Counted from the first letter of the stretch, positions 44,268 through 55,700 are shown. The stretch: 64,000 nucleotides of DNA from Ahaetulla prasina (GCF_028640845.1 NC_080543.1:94663825-94727824), one strand, 5' to 3'. The notes: generated by a model from the sequence alone, not told the origin. A program made the numbers and translations.

Positions 44268-45336
44268 GAGTTTCCCTCCTTGCCTTCAGCATTTCACATT
44301 AGCATGCACAAAGTCCATCACAAATTACAAACCTTTAGCTGCTTCCAAATGTTTTGGGACTGAAAATGGTGATGTAGAAGTCCTGTCCCCAGACTACTCA
44401 GACTTCACTTAGGAAATACACAGTATATAACCTATCATTGTCTAGGTCTGATTTCAGAATTCCTTTTTCTCTCTTGCTGGTTGCCTTGGGCAAGATGTTG
44501 GCTGCCACAGAAGCAACTCAGGAGAGACTTGAATCATTAATTAGAGAATTCTGGGCATCAGCACTTTGTGCCTGACGTCACGTTGCTGAACCCAAGACCC
44601 TGGAATGAAAAGTCAGCAAAAAGGTACTAAGACATTAAGCTGAGGAAAAAACCATGCCCTTTCATAGAGGATGGCAAATATCATCATTAGAGGAAAATGA
44701 CAAGGGTATGTGAGTGAACAAAATTTTACATGGTGATGTAGTGTCCTTTTGATTACAAAATATATTTCTAATTTATATTTTATTTATTTGTAAAATTTAT
44801 TGGCCGCCCATCTTACCACAGGGTAATTCTTAGGTGCGTTGTATTTAGTGATCCACTTACAAAATTAATTCTGAAGTAGGTGCAGTTTCTTACAGAACTT
44901 TCCCATCCTGAAACCTCAAAATGAATTGAACTATAGCTGTTCGTTATGCTGATGAATGGCCGTCTTGTTTGGAAATGACAGAACTTTTAAGCAAGAAAGC
45001 TATTATTGTGCTTTTGTGTAATACTAAAAAGTTACAGGTTTCTTTTCACCATTAGCAGGTTTTTTTAATCTAAAGCAACCTGAGTAGCCACCTTTTCCAG
45101 AAGGCAGACTCAGAAAAATTAAATAACATTTCCCTGTCCTATTAATTGGTAAGATAATGCAGATGTAAATAAGGGCTGATTACTTCCTCCTTACCTATCA
45201 TTTTGGGGAGGGCAGGAACAAATGACACCATTCTCTCACCAATTTCCACGTGAATTTTCCAGCTTTCATCCAGCTTTCCCACCAACTGTGCTTCACTAGA
45301 TCCTACACAAATGCCTCTGTTACAATTGTCTGGTGA
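44268..45336. other. no gene; L2-like tail at about 44775-44870
   Basis: TTTATTTGTAAAATTTATTG followed by GCCGCCCATCTTACC looks like a reverse-strand L2-type 3' end. A CRE-like TGACGTCA is at about 44573-44580. No coding domain was seen. Confidence 0.4.
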
Positions 45337-45740
45337 GAGCTTTTTGCTTTTTATTTATTTATTTAGAAGATTTATATGGCCATCCACTCATTCTCAGTGA
45401 CTCTGGGTGGCTTACAAACAATAAACCCAATATAAACAATAACCACCCACCCCATGGCAACAACAAGCAATCAAACAATGGGCTGCATTGTTTTGCCATT
45501 CCATGGGCAAAACCAGTCCCTGCTAAAAAGTGGGGGCATGGTAATCTCTGTGGAGATGATGTTCCAAAGAGAGGGAGCCACCACAGAGAAGGCCCTTCTT
45601 CTGGGTCCCACCGGATGTACCTCCGTAGAAGATGGGACCCGCATTATTCCCTGTCTCCTCACTTTAGTGCGTTGGGTGGATGTTACCTGGGTAGAAACAA
45701 TCCTTCAGCTTTTCATATTAAGCTGAAAGGTTGTCTTCCA
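45337..45740 (-). mobile_element. L2-clade LINE 3' end, older subfamily
   Basis: The 3' terminus is at the (TTTA)n run (about 45349). The plus strand then reads TGGCCATCCACTCATTCTCA, CTCTGGGTGGCTTACAA and GATGTTCCAAAGAGAGGGAG, followed by GCCACCACAGAGAAGGCCC. The last two parallel the TTCGTTCCAGA...GGGAGCCCCACAGAAGG block of copy A at about 36078-36110. The frame is decayed. Confidence 0.7.
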
Positions 45741-46421
45741 TGAAAAGGTAGACCTTAAAAAAAAAAAAGGTTCAGCAATTGCAAAATGTTAGCCATTTGT
45801 TTTTAATGTGTTCTTCAGCGAAGTGGTGAGATGCTAACTTTTCTTTGTTTTTTACTTCTCTGTCGTGGCACCTGCCCTCTTGATTGTTATTCACCTGAGA
45901 TTTCTACAGGCAACACCCTGGCCCTCTCTAAACAAACCATGAACAATTGATTCTAACACTCTGCAGGTCCTCAGAGTGGATGAGGGACACCTTGTGTGAT
46001 GTGACTGGTATGTTTGTTTTCCTATGGGTCTTGTTGGATGATGTGTTCTGAGTCTTTACTATAATTTTTGTTGATTTATTTTTTAAGCTTCCCAGAGTTG
46101 CACAAACTAAGACTTTTTATTAAATAAAGAAAAAAATTGGATGATTTACATTCTTCCAAATGTAAAAGTGTTGAATTTTTTTCCTACCATTTCTCAAGAA
46201 CCTGCCACAGAAAGGAAAACAATTGGTTCCTGTTTTTTTTAGTATGGGAGGGAGAGAAAGAAAAACACGGAAATTCACCAGTTGAAAACCATGTTTTACC
46301 TGAAGACTGGATGGAAATCTTTGCTATAGTACGGCCATAGTGAAGGAAGGATTTGAAATCCAGAAAAGAGTTTGTTCAGGCAAACCCATTTCTAGGTCTT
46401 TTATGCAAGGGGTACTAACAG
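45741..46421. other. no feature recognised
   Basis: AT-rich; no repeat or domain was recognised. Confidence 0.45.
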
Positions 46422-47272
46422 CTAAGGGACGCAGTGGCTTAGTGGCTAAGATGCTGAGCTTGTCGATTGAAAGGTTGGCAGTTCAGTGGTTCAAATCCCT
46501 AGTGCCGCATAATAGGGTGAGCTCCCGTTACTTGTCCCAATTTCTGCCAACCTAGCAGTTCGAAAGAACGTAAAAAATGCAAGTTGAAAAATAGGGACCA
46601 CATTTGGTGGGAAGATAACAGCATTCTGTGCACCTTTGGCATTTAGTCATGCCAGCCACAAGACCACAGAGATGTCTTCGAACAGCGCTGGCTCTTCAGC
46701 TTTGAAACGGAGATGAGTACCACCCTCTAGAGTCTGTTGTGGCTCCAGCCCCCAAACCTGGCCCATGCCCGAAAGTGACTCTGAGAGTGAGGGGGAAGGA
46801 CTGGTAAGGCTTATCTCAGGAGCACCAATTCCTTTGGCCTGGCTCCAGGAGCCAGAACCAGGCCAGTCGGAGGACGTAATGAGGCCGACATCCCCTGATT
46901 CCTCCCTTCGCCTACAGACGCAGCTGATAACCATACTAATCAAGCCTGGACCGACCCGTGCTTCAGAAGATTAGAGAGGCATCATCATCAAAGGGAAGGG
47001 TGGGGCAGGAGCCCCACCCCACAGGATATATAAGGAGCTTTGGGACTGCTCTCACTTCTACGGGAAGCAAATTAGCTGAATCGTGTCGAAATGAGCTGAA
47101 GTCTTAATCTGTTTGAACTTTTTGGCAGGCAGCTGCATTTTCTTGGCCAGCACTGATAGGAGCCCTGTAACCACTGTTGTAGGCCAGCTCGTTACTCCAA
47201 AGTGAGGACGGAGACAGAACAGAGTCGGGAACAACTAGCACTTATGTGCAAGGGGAACCTTTACCTTTACCT
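46422..47272 (+). mobile_element. Sauria-type SINE split by a solo LTR
   Basis: The tRNA-like head (GTGGCTTAGTGGCTAAGATG A box; GGTTCAAATCCC B box) runs to 46734 and the Bov-B-like tail (GGGAACAACTAGCACTTATG then GGTAAAGG-type CCTTTACC) resumes at 47227. The flanks TACTAACAG (46413-46421 and 47273-47281) are an identical target duplication of the SINE itself. Confidence 0.93.
46735..47221 (+). mobile_element. solo LTR inside Sauria SINE
   Basis: It starts TGTTGTGGCTCC and ends GACAGAACA, between identical 5-bp copies of GAGTC (46730-46734 and 47222-47226). A TATA box TATATAAG is at 47027-47034, preceded by GTGGGGCAGGAGCCCCACCC. A related LTR lies at 59495-60029. The 5-bp duplication fits Gypsy or some ERV classes. 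Confidence 0.9.
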
Positions 47273-47281
47273 TACTAACAG

Positions 47282-47515
47282 ATGAAGACTGACTATGGAA
47301 AAGCTCTTAATGTAGTTTGCTTGCATGACTGGACCCATGGTCTCATGCAGAACTTAATATATTTTAACTTTTTACTTTAAATTTTTTAATGCAATATTTT
47401 TCATTTTGATTTTTTAGTACTTTTTAACTTTATTATTATTATATTGTAAGTCACCCAGAGTCACTCTTTTAGTAAGATGGATGCCATAGAAATTTAATTA
47501 ATAAATTAATATCCT
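47282..47515 (+). mobile_element. L2/CR1-type LINE 3' tail, old
   Basis: The end reads TGTAAGTCACCCAGAGTCAC, GATGGATGCCATAGAAATTT and (AATTAATA), which mirrors the reverse-strand tail at 45337-45420. The upstream part is AT-rich and decayed. Confidence 0.5.
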
Positions 47516-49044
47516 GGGATAATATTCATCCAGCAGTTTTCTTAGAGAAAAGGGATTTAAAGCAGAATGCTACTGAAAAGAAATATGATGAAATTTACAG
47601 TCCAATCCACCTGGAAACCTGCAGGCTGGAGTTAAATGATGTGGTAGCATACTGATGAGCTGATATGAGTAACACCTCATAAAGCCTAATCTGAAACCTA
47701 ACAGTAATTTGTCTCTGTGTGGATGAGCAGATGTGTTGTAGAGATAATACCCCCTGCCTAAAAGGAATCCTTGGGGTTTTTTTATAATTTACAGAGGAAA
47801 TGGACATAAATACCGTGTTCCTCTACTCTATGAAGGAGTGTGTGTGGAAATCATGTCTAAAGCAACATCAGCCAACTATACTGAGAAAATTAAATGATTT
47901 AATAATCACTAGTGGTAATGGAACAAAACATTCTTGAAAAGTTAAACAAATGTTGTTCTGCAATAAAATTGGAATGCATTTTGAAGGATGAAGCCAGATT
48001 GTTGTTCCCCAACTGCCTGGGAGTTGATTTTTACATTCACAGATGAGCTAATGCATTTGTGGAGAGACTCATAAAGGGAGACTTCACCTTGCATTCGTCT
48101 TGGTAAATAACAATAAATCTTTCCTAAGTTTCCAGAAATAGATGGCCTTTTTCTTGTCATTGATCTGCATTATAATTTAAGCATTTGTATGCCCTAATGT
48201 AGACTCTTTCTGTTGCCTGAATGATTTCTCTCCAGAGAATAATCACTATAAGGAGAAGTCCATCTGACATCAGTGGGGATAGATAGAGGACCCTGAAATC
48301 CATGTGTGTTTTGCATACAGATAAAACTGAAGCAGGGTTATATCTCTTGACAAATTGGTTCTGGAGGCACCATGGATGCAGGAAGGAACATTGTGGCCTA
48401 GACAGGAATTTCCAAAATTAAACCTAATAAGCACTCCATTTGCAATTAATGCATGCTCTAATAAAAGACTTACATATCCACAAACATGCACCCTAGAGAG
48501 GAGGAGGAGGAGGAGGAGGAGGAGGAGGAGAAGTTCAACTCAGCAAACTTCATACTATCTAAATATGGAAGAAAAATGTGCCTGCCAGGTTCTGGGAGGT
48601 TCAATTGAGAAAGAAATTTTATACTTTGGAAGCTTTTGATTTTCTGTTATGGAAAATCACAGTGACAGCGAGAGTGTTTCGAGCACATTAAGAAACCTGG
48701 CAATAGGACAAAAGATACAGAGCCAATAATGTTCATTAAAATATATGAATCAGTGCCTTGAAAAAGAAATAAATGTCATCCTGTGTAGAAAAGAATCTTC
48801 TATTTTGGTTCTTTTCAATACATTTAGATTGAAAATGTACAATGCGGTCCTACCCATCATTGTATGCTAGATATATAGATGAACATACTGCCCTTTTGAG
48901 ATTAGGACTTGGAGATATAGTTCATTTCCCCACTATTTCTGAAAATCTCCATCTCATGTTTTCCTGATTCAGAGCCTTGTTAAATTTATACATAGATCTT
49001 ATTCATTCTTCCAAAGAAAGGATTATCCATTTCTTAGGTTATGT
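47516..49044. other. no gene; (GAG)n at 48499-48531
   Basis: Unique-looking sequence with one GAG triplet run of about 11 units. No domain was seen. Confidence 0.5.
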
Positions 49045-50075
49045 GTACAGAACCTAAATCCTATGGCATTTCAGGACCCTTACACCACTGGATATCTGCT
49101 TTTTTGTCAAACAGACAACAAATAGTTAAAATTGGTAATGCTCTTTCAAATCCTGTTCCTGTCAAGAGTGGTGTTCCTCAAGGCAGCGTTCTTGGACCTA
49201 CTCTCTTTATAATATACATAAATGATCTTTGTATTGATATCTCAAGTAACTGTGTTCTCTTTGCTGATGATGTCAAACTTTTCAACACCACTGACAATGC
49301 ATCCACAATTCAAAAGGACCTTGATCATCTATCTGCCTGGTCTAAAATTTGGCAACTACAAATTTCAACCAGTAAATGCTCAGTCTTGCACATTGGAAGA
49401 AAGAACCCAATCACAAAGTACATGCTTGATGGACATTGCCTCGCAGATGACCCCCACCCTGTCAAAGACCTTGGAGTTTTTACATCTAACGATTTAAGTT
49501 CCAAAGCCCACTGCAACTACATAGCTAAGAAGGCTCTAAGAGTTGTCAACTTAATTTTACGTAGCTTCTTTTCAAAAAACACCACGCTACTGACCAGAGC
49601 ATATAAAACATTTGTTAGGCCAATTCTTGATTACTGCTCTCCTGTCTGGAACCCTTACCATATATCTGACATCAACACAGTTGAGCGTGTCCAAAGGTAT
49701 TTTACGAGAAGAATTCTCCATTCCTCTGAAACTAATAAAATACCTTATTCCACCAGACTTGATATCTTGGGTCTAGAAAACTTGGAACTTCGTCGCCTTC
49801 GACTGGATCTGGGTTTAGCATATAAAATCATCCGTTGTAATGTCCTTCCTGTCAATGACTTTTTTAGTTTCAATAACAATATCACAAGAGCTACAAACAG
49901 ATTCAAACTCAATGTCAACCGTTCCAGTTTAGATTGCAGAAAACACGATTTCTGTAACAGAATTGTATATACTTGGAATGCATTACCTGACTCTGTGGTT
50001 TCTTCTCATAACCCCAAAGGTTTCACTCAAAAACTGTCCACGGTTGACCTCACCACTTTCCTAAGAGGACTCTAA
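49041..50075 (+). CDS. LINE reverse transcriptase C-terminal part, open frame
   Basis: The 344-residue frame is uninterrupted. Readable parts: SYGISGPLHHWISAFLSNR, SGVPQGSVLGPTLFIIYIND (finger/palm), VLFADDVKLF (FADD active site, about residues 73-82), STSKCSVLHIG, VKDLGVFTSNDLS, TFVRPILDYCSPVWNP, VERVQRYFTRRI and the C-terminal NRIVYTWNALPDSVVSSH. These place it in the Jockey superfamily near CR1/Rex1. The apparent start (MCTEPK) comes from flanking DNA. The endonuclease and RT N-terminus are missing, so it is a fragment, but the open frame implies recent insertion. Confidence 0.85.
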   Translation: MCTEPKSYGISGPLHHWISAFLSNRQQIVKIGNALSNPVPVKSGVPQGSVLGPTLFIIYINDLCIDISSNCVLFADDVKLFNTTDNASTIQKDLDHLSAWSKIWQLQISTSKCSVLHIGRKNPITKYMLDGHCLADDPHPVKDLGVFTSNDLSSKAHCNYIAKKALRVVNLILRSFFSKNTTLLTRAYKTFVRPILDYCSPVWNPYHISDINTVERVQRYFTRRILHSSETNKIPYSTRLDILGLENLELRRLRLDLGLAYKIIRCNVLPVNDFFSFNNNITRATNRFKLNVNRSSLDCRKHDFCNRIVYTWNALPDSVVSSHNPKGFTQKLSTVDLTTFLRGL

Positions 50076-50260
50076 AGGGGCGTGCATAAGAGCACAAGCG
50101 TGCCTACCGTTCCTGTCCTACTGTTTCTTTCCCTATGTATATACACGTTTTTAGTACCTCATTTCTCCTCATATATACGTTCATATATTTATAACCTTTT
50201 ATGTAACGCTTGTATATATTGTTATGACAAATAAATAAATAAATAAAAAAAAAAATAAAT
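49045..50260 (+). mobile_element. CR1/Rex-like LINE, 5'-truncated, young
   Basis: It begins inside the reverse transcriptase and runs to a 3' UTR ending TTGTTATGACAAATAAATAA with (AAAT)n. A second 3' end of the same family is at 50655-51170. Confidence 0.85.
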
Positions 50261-50297
50261 AAATAAAATAAAACCTTTTTGTCCATTGAAGTGAATC

Positions 50298-50479
50298 AAA
50301 GAAGTTCAGGGTAGGGTTTAATCAGAGAGTAAAAAAAATATCAGTGAGGTTAATGTAAAATTAATCAATATGCCATTGTTACATGAAGTTAGCTTCATGT
50401 AACAATGGCATATTAATTTTACATTAACCTCACTGATATTTTTTTTACTCTCTGATTAAACCCCACCCTGAACTTCTTT
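50298..50479. repeat. near-perfect palindrome, about 87-91-bp arms
   Basis: The left arm (50298-50388) and right arm (50393-50479) are complementary apart from one mismatch (TAGGG/TGGGG) and a 4-nt insertion (TCAA) in the left arm; the spacer is TTAG. It lies directly between two LINE copies. No terminus of a known family was recognised. Confidence 0.95.
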
Positions 50480-50654
50480 AGTGTTACCGCTAATATCATT
50501 TAATGGCTTCCAGTCATTCTGAATGAAATATGCATCTAAATATGAATGCTTACAAAAAAGAACTAAAGACCAGAGAACAATGTAGTATTTTCAAAAATCA
50601 CTTAGGGCAAAATTAGAAGGGAAGGATAAATAATAAGCAATGGCTGATAAACAA

Positions 50655-51170
50655 AGATCTCACCAGCCAGCAGCAGCCAGAAAATTTAGAACACTGCCGC
50701 CTTCGACATGACCTGAGTTTAACTCATAGAATCATATGTTACAATGTCCTTCCTGTTGAAGACTACTTCAGCTTCAATCGCAACAATACACGAGCACACA
50801 ATAGATTTAAGCTTAATGTGAACTGCTCCAAACTTGATTGCAGAAAATATGACTTCAGTAACAGAGTAGTTAATACCTGGAATGCACTACCAGACTCTGT
50901 GGTCTCTTCCCAAAATCCCCAAAGCTTTAACCAGAAACTATCTACTATTGACTTCACCCCATTCCTAAGAGGTCTGTAAGGGGTGTGCATAAGAGCACAA
51001 GCGTGCCTACCATTCCTGTCCTAATGTTCCCTTTAATTGTATCCAATTCATATAGTTATTACATACTTACACTTATATATATCCTTATATATCGTATAGT
51101 TATTTCATGCTTATGACTATATATACTGTTCTGACAAATAAATAAAATAAAATAAAAAATAAAATAAATC
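50655..51170 (+). mobile_element. CR1/Rex-like LINE 3' end, second copy
   Basis: The decayed frame reads ENLEHCRLRHDLSLTHRI-like, then CSKLDCRKYDFSNRVVNTWN and LPDSVVSSQNPQSFNQKL. The 3' UTR matches 50090-50250 (GTGCATAAGAGCACAAGCGT, GACAAATAAATAAAA). Confidence 0.8.
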
Positions 51171-51520
51171 AATCAATGTGTAATCATTGCTGTAGGCAAT
51201 TTTCCACAATGTATGTGAGTTTCTACTTAGCTTTGTTTCATTTGGCATATTTTTTCCTATGCAAAAGTTCACATGCAGAAAACTGTTGCAAGAAAGATTT
51301 CAGCAGATTCTATGTATTATGAGCTGATTCATGCTGCTGTGAATTTCATTTTGGTGAATCATGCAGTTTCAGCCAATTGCTGAAGTAGAGGTATGAAACT
51401 TTTGCATATAAGACTCTACATGTTGCTCAGCAAAGCTTCCAGAGGTGCCTCTAAATGTGACAGAACAGAAAATTATTAAATACAAAGGAACTATTTACTA
51501 TATTTATAAACACTAATGCT
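51171..51520. other. no feature recognised
   Basis: AT-rich; no signature was recognised. Confidence 0.45.
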
Positions 51521-51521
51521 A

Positions 51522-52048
51522 CAGGTAGACTTTCAGTGGTGGGTTTCTCTTACCTTTGCTACCAGTTCACTCGCATGTGCAGAGCATATTTGATGATGTC
51601 TGGGCAGGTAGGTAGAGCCTCCTGCCACCGCCGCTACCGGTTTACCCAAACCGGGGTGAACTGGTAGCAACCCACCACTGTAGACCTTGACTTATAACTG
51701 GTTGCTTAATGACTGTTCAAACTTATGATGGCCTCCCCCATGATCACATTTTGAGCATTCAGGAACTCAAAAAAGGCTGTTTACAGTGTCCTGCGGTCAC
51801 ATGACTGCAATTTATTATTTTTTTCCAGAAACCAGTGTTTTCTTTCTGTTTATACCCATTGCAAACAATGTAGTCACTTAAACAAATATGTATTTAATTA
51901 ATAATAGCAGTGATTCAGTTAATGACTACCACAAAAAAGTTTGTAAAATCAGGAACAGTCACGTTGGTGACCTGCTTAATGACCAACACAACTTACAACT
52001 GTAATTCTGGGCTCAATTACAGTCATAAGTGTCATAAGGAGTGCCTGA
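51522..52048. mobile_element. mariner/Tigger-like MITE, split by a hAT MITE
   Basis: It starts CAGGTAGAC after TA, is broken at position 12 by the MITE 51534-51680, and resumes CCTTGACTTATAACTGG. It ends GTCATAAGGAGTGCCTGA. The interior matches the copies at 6033 and 56970. Confidence 0.68.
51534..51680. mobile_element. hAT MITE (CAGTGGTG family), 147 bp
   Basis: Termini CAGTGGTGGGTTTCTCTTAC and GTAGCAACCCACCACTG, with TAGACTTT (51526-51533) and TAGACCTT (51681-51688) as an 8-bp duplication with one mismatch. It is the shortest family member in the window. Confidence 0.88.
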
Positions 52049-52823
52049 ATTTATTTATTTATTTTATTTATTAATCATATTTATATACCGCCCTATCTCC
52101 CGAAGGACTCAGGGCGGTTTACAGGCACTTAAAAATACATAACACAAATACAATATAAAAACAATTAAAAAACTTATTCTAAAGCCCGTTATTAAAATAT
52201 AAAAACAGAACCCAATTAAAACCCATAAATTTAAAATCTAGCTCAGTCCTGCACAATTAAATAGGTATGTTTTAAGCCCGCGGCGGAAGGTCCGGAGGTC
52301 CGAAAGCTGACGAAGTCCGGGGGGTAGTTCGTTCCAGAAGGTGGGAGCCCCACAGAAGGCCCTTCCTGGGCGTCGCCAGGCGACATTGCCTCGCTGACGG
52401 CACCCTGAGGAGACCCTCTATGAGTGCGCTCCGGTCGGTGAGAGGTAATCGGTAGCTGTAGGCGGTCCCGTAAATAACCCGGCCCAATGCCATGGAGCGC
52501 TTTAAAGGTGGTCACCAGAACCTTGAAGCGCACCCGGAAGGCCACAGGTAGCCAGTGCAGTCTGCGCAGGATGGGTGTCATGCGGGAGCCACGAGGGGCT
52601 CTGTCTATCACCCGCGCAGCCGCATTCTGGACTAACTGTAGCCTCCGGATGCCCTTCAAGGGGAGCCCCATGTAGAGAGCATTGCAGTAATCCAGGCGAG
52701 ACGTCACGAGTGCGTGGGTGACCGTGCATAGGGCATCCCGGTCCAGAAAGGGGCGCAACTGGCGTACCAGGCGAACCTGGTAAAACGCTCTCCTGGAGAC
52801 GGCCGTCAAATGATCTTCTAGAG

Positions 52824-53009
52824 CAGTGATTCCCAAAGTGTGAGCCGCGGCTCCCCAGGGAGCCGCGCTATCGTCATGGGGGCGCCGCGGAATATCTGCG
52901 CCCGCTGGGTCTGGCGCTGATGCGCCATTTCTGGGGCGTCTGGTGCGCATGCGCAGTTGCAGGTCGGATTTCCGGGGGAGCCGCGGGCGAAAAAGATTGG
53001 GAACCTCTG
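52824..53009. mobile_element. hAT MITE (CAGTGATTCCCAAAG family), GC-rich
   Basis: Termini CAGTGATTCCCAAAGTGTG and AAAGATTGGGAACCTCTG, with identical 8-bp duplications TTCTAGAG (52816-52823 and 53010-53017). The 186-bp interior is rich in CpG, unusual for an old insertion. Confidence 0.93.
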
Positions 53010-54035
53010 TTCTAGAGACAGCCGTTCATCCAGGAGGACGCCTAAGTTGCGAACCCTCTCCATCGGGGCCACTGACTCGCCACCGATGGTCAGCTGCGGA
53101 TTTAGCTGACTGTACCGGGATGCCGGCATCCACAGCCACTCTGTCTTGGCGGGATTGAGCTTGAGCCTGTTTCTCCCCATCCAGACCCGTACGGCCTCCA
53201 GACACCGGGACAGCACTTCGACGGCTTCGTTGGGGTGGTCCGGTGTAGAGAAGTACAGCTGGGTGTCATCCGCATACAGCTGGTACTTCACACCGAAACC
53301 ACTGATGATCTCACCCAGCGGCTTCATGTAGATGTTAAACAGTAGGGGTGAGAGGATCGACCCCTGCGGCACCCCACAAGTGAGGCGCCTCGGGGGCTTC
53401 CGGTTTGGCTCCGCTGTGTTAATGGCGGCGATTTCAGTCCGCCCGTTCTTTGTGATTCTGTGAGAGCTGTTTAGACAGTGCTAATCTTCTGTCAACAGCT
53501 CGTAAATCTCTGCCCTCGGGCAAGAGGAGATGAGCATTTGAACTGAAGTTTGAGCCCCAAGAAAAGCCCCAGAATGATTTCTGGTGGTTTGATGGGAACG
53601 CTCCTTCGATAGTTCAAAAAGCTCCAGAGTCCAGAACGCCTCTGCAAAAGCAGAGCAAAGCAGCGTCCATCTCCGTGACTGAAGAGGATTACTGATAAAT
53701 TGTCAACACGGAAAGAATCGAAAGCAGGAGGGCTGGCATTTGTTTGTAAGATGATTTTAACTCCTGACAGAAGTTATTTGAAGAGTGGAGATGAAGAAAG
53801 ATGGCGTTTTGTTTTTGAAAGTGAAAGCTAAGGAAATGCTGATTACAATTGCTGGTGTGGAACCTCTAAGAAGAAAATAACAAGATATTTTTTAAATGGA
53901 ATTCTTTTTAAAAAAAAAAATCTATTTCTTTTTATTATCTTTTTTACAGTGTTTAAGAAGAAAAATTTATTGGGTTTTTTTCTTTTTATTCCTCCCCTTT
54001 TTTCTTCTTCTTCTTCTTGATATTACTTAGTTTAA

Positions 54036-54958
54036 AATGGCTTTTAAGCAAGAGATTTAACCACTTCTAAATTATTGGAAATATCTTCACTTCAGGTACG
54101 GAAATTGAAAGAAGATATTAAAGACAGTCTAAGGAATTTTTACAGGAGCTTATGGGCTCATCTTTCAGAAATAGATCAAAATTTAATGAAATGGAGAAAG
54201 AAATACTGGATTTTAAAGATTTGGTGGAAGAGCAGAGTAAGGAGATGAAAAATTAAAGGAATCAATTACTCCATTATTGTTATCTAGTACACAGACAGAA
54301 GAAAGACTGAATGAATTTAACCAAATTAATTTAGATTTGCAAAGGAAAATAGATGAAGTTCAAATTAATTTGAATTTAGAAAATAAAATAGATGATATTC
54401 AGGTTAAGGCTGATAAGGCAGAGGAAGAAAGGGTTATATTACAATATAAATTAATGGAATATGCTATAAGGGTAAGGGTTTAAGAGAATTTAAAGAGGAA
54501 AATTTGAAAGAGATTTTTATTCAGGCCTTTGCCCAGATAGAGAATGGAACCAGAAGATTTTGAAGTTAATATTGAAAAAATTTATCGTGTTAATTCCTGG
54601 TGGGCAAGGCAGAAGTGTTTACCGAGAGATGTGGTTATTTATTTTACAAATAAGAGGATTAGGTATGGAATTTTGCAAGCATTTTATAAAAATAAATTTC
54701 AAATATTAGGACAAGATATAATAATGATGAAGGAAATTCCTCCTAAAATGTTAAGAAGAAAAGAATTTGCCTTTCTGGTGGATGAGCTTAAGAAACATCA
54801 GATATATTTTAGATGGGAGGTTCCAGCAGGTTTAACACTGAATTATAAAGGAAGAAAAGTATTTTCTCAATACAATTTGTAAAGCACGAGATTTTTATAC
54901 TAATGTATTAAAGATTGGGAATTCTTTGTTAACAGATGTTAAGTTGAATGGTGAATAG
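54036..54958 (+). pseudogene. L1 ORF1p, frameshifted
   Basis: The N-terminal part is broken by frameshifts but contains heptad-like, Lys/Glu/Leu-rich segments (RLNEFNQINLDLQRKIDEVQ, LENKIDDIQVKADKAEEERV), a coiled coil for trimerisation. From 54544 the RRM and C-terminal domain read EKIYRVNSWWARQKCLPRDV, IYFTNKRIRYGILQAF and MKEIPPKMLRRKEFAFLVDE, then LKKHQIYFRWEVPAGLTL. The true end is reached in another frame (ARDFYTNVLKIGNSLLTDVK) at about 54957. ORF1p is the nucleic-acid chaperone of L1 particles. The apparent start at 54544 is internal. Confidence 0.85.
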
Positions 54959-54959
54959 A

Positions 54960-55700
54960 TGCTTGAAAATGTGTAAGATAGAAGAAGGAGAGAGAGAATG
55001 TTTAATTTTATTAAATATGATTATGGTTAATTTTTGTAAATGACTTATTGTGGATATAAATGTGTAATTTTAGGGGTACTATATGATATATTAAAGGTAT
55101 AAAGGAATAGGAAGATGGAATATTGTTTAATTTTGGAGGATAGATAGTAAAATTTAGGAACTTGGATTAAATATTATATTTAAGAGATGGATGTAATGTT
55201 AATTAGAATGTAATTGTTATAATAGATATATTGTGGATGATATAGGTGTAATTTTAACAATGTTATTTGACATAAGTAAGGTAAAGTGAAGATTTTAATT
55301 ATTACAATTGACACTTTGGATATTTGTAATATTATTTGTTGTATATATAAATGTTAAAGATCTGAAAAGGTGGACTATTGCTTACCCTGAAGGTTGGACA
55401 GAAAAATTAAAGAAACTAAGTTGGAAATATGAACTATTTTTGAGAGATTGCTAAGGAAGAAAGACATTTTAGAAGAAACCTTGGTGAATATTGGAAGATG
55501 GAGCGTTGTTTTGATATTGATTGATGAAGGTTGGATATTAAAACTACGTACTTTATTCAAGAATAAACACTAACTCAATTGGAAACTTTGAGAATTCTAG
55601 GAGTGGAATGGTCTGATATATAATGGAGTGGAAGAAAAGTATCTTCTTTGTCTTTGGAAGGAGTGGAGGTTTTAAGGAACGACTATGGATTATGATTTGT
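54960..55700. other. AT-rich segment in the place of L1 ORF2
   Basis: It has no endonuclease or RT motif in any frame. Imperfect direct repeats occur about 190 bp apart (TATTGTGGAT(...)GTGTAATTTTA at about 55048 and TATTGTGGATGATATAGGTG at about 55226). It may be an extended 3' UTR of the non-autonomous element. Confidence 0.5.

Noticed and set aside
44570..44585. CRE-like site TGACGTCA as a promoter
   Set aside because: It is a single 8-bp match with no nearby exon, TATA box or CpG island.
46430..46510. tRNA gene
   Set aside because: The A- and B-box-like sequences belong to the heads of Sauria-type SINEs here and at 37477 and 63084. No cloverleaf or anticodon arm is retained.
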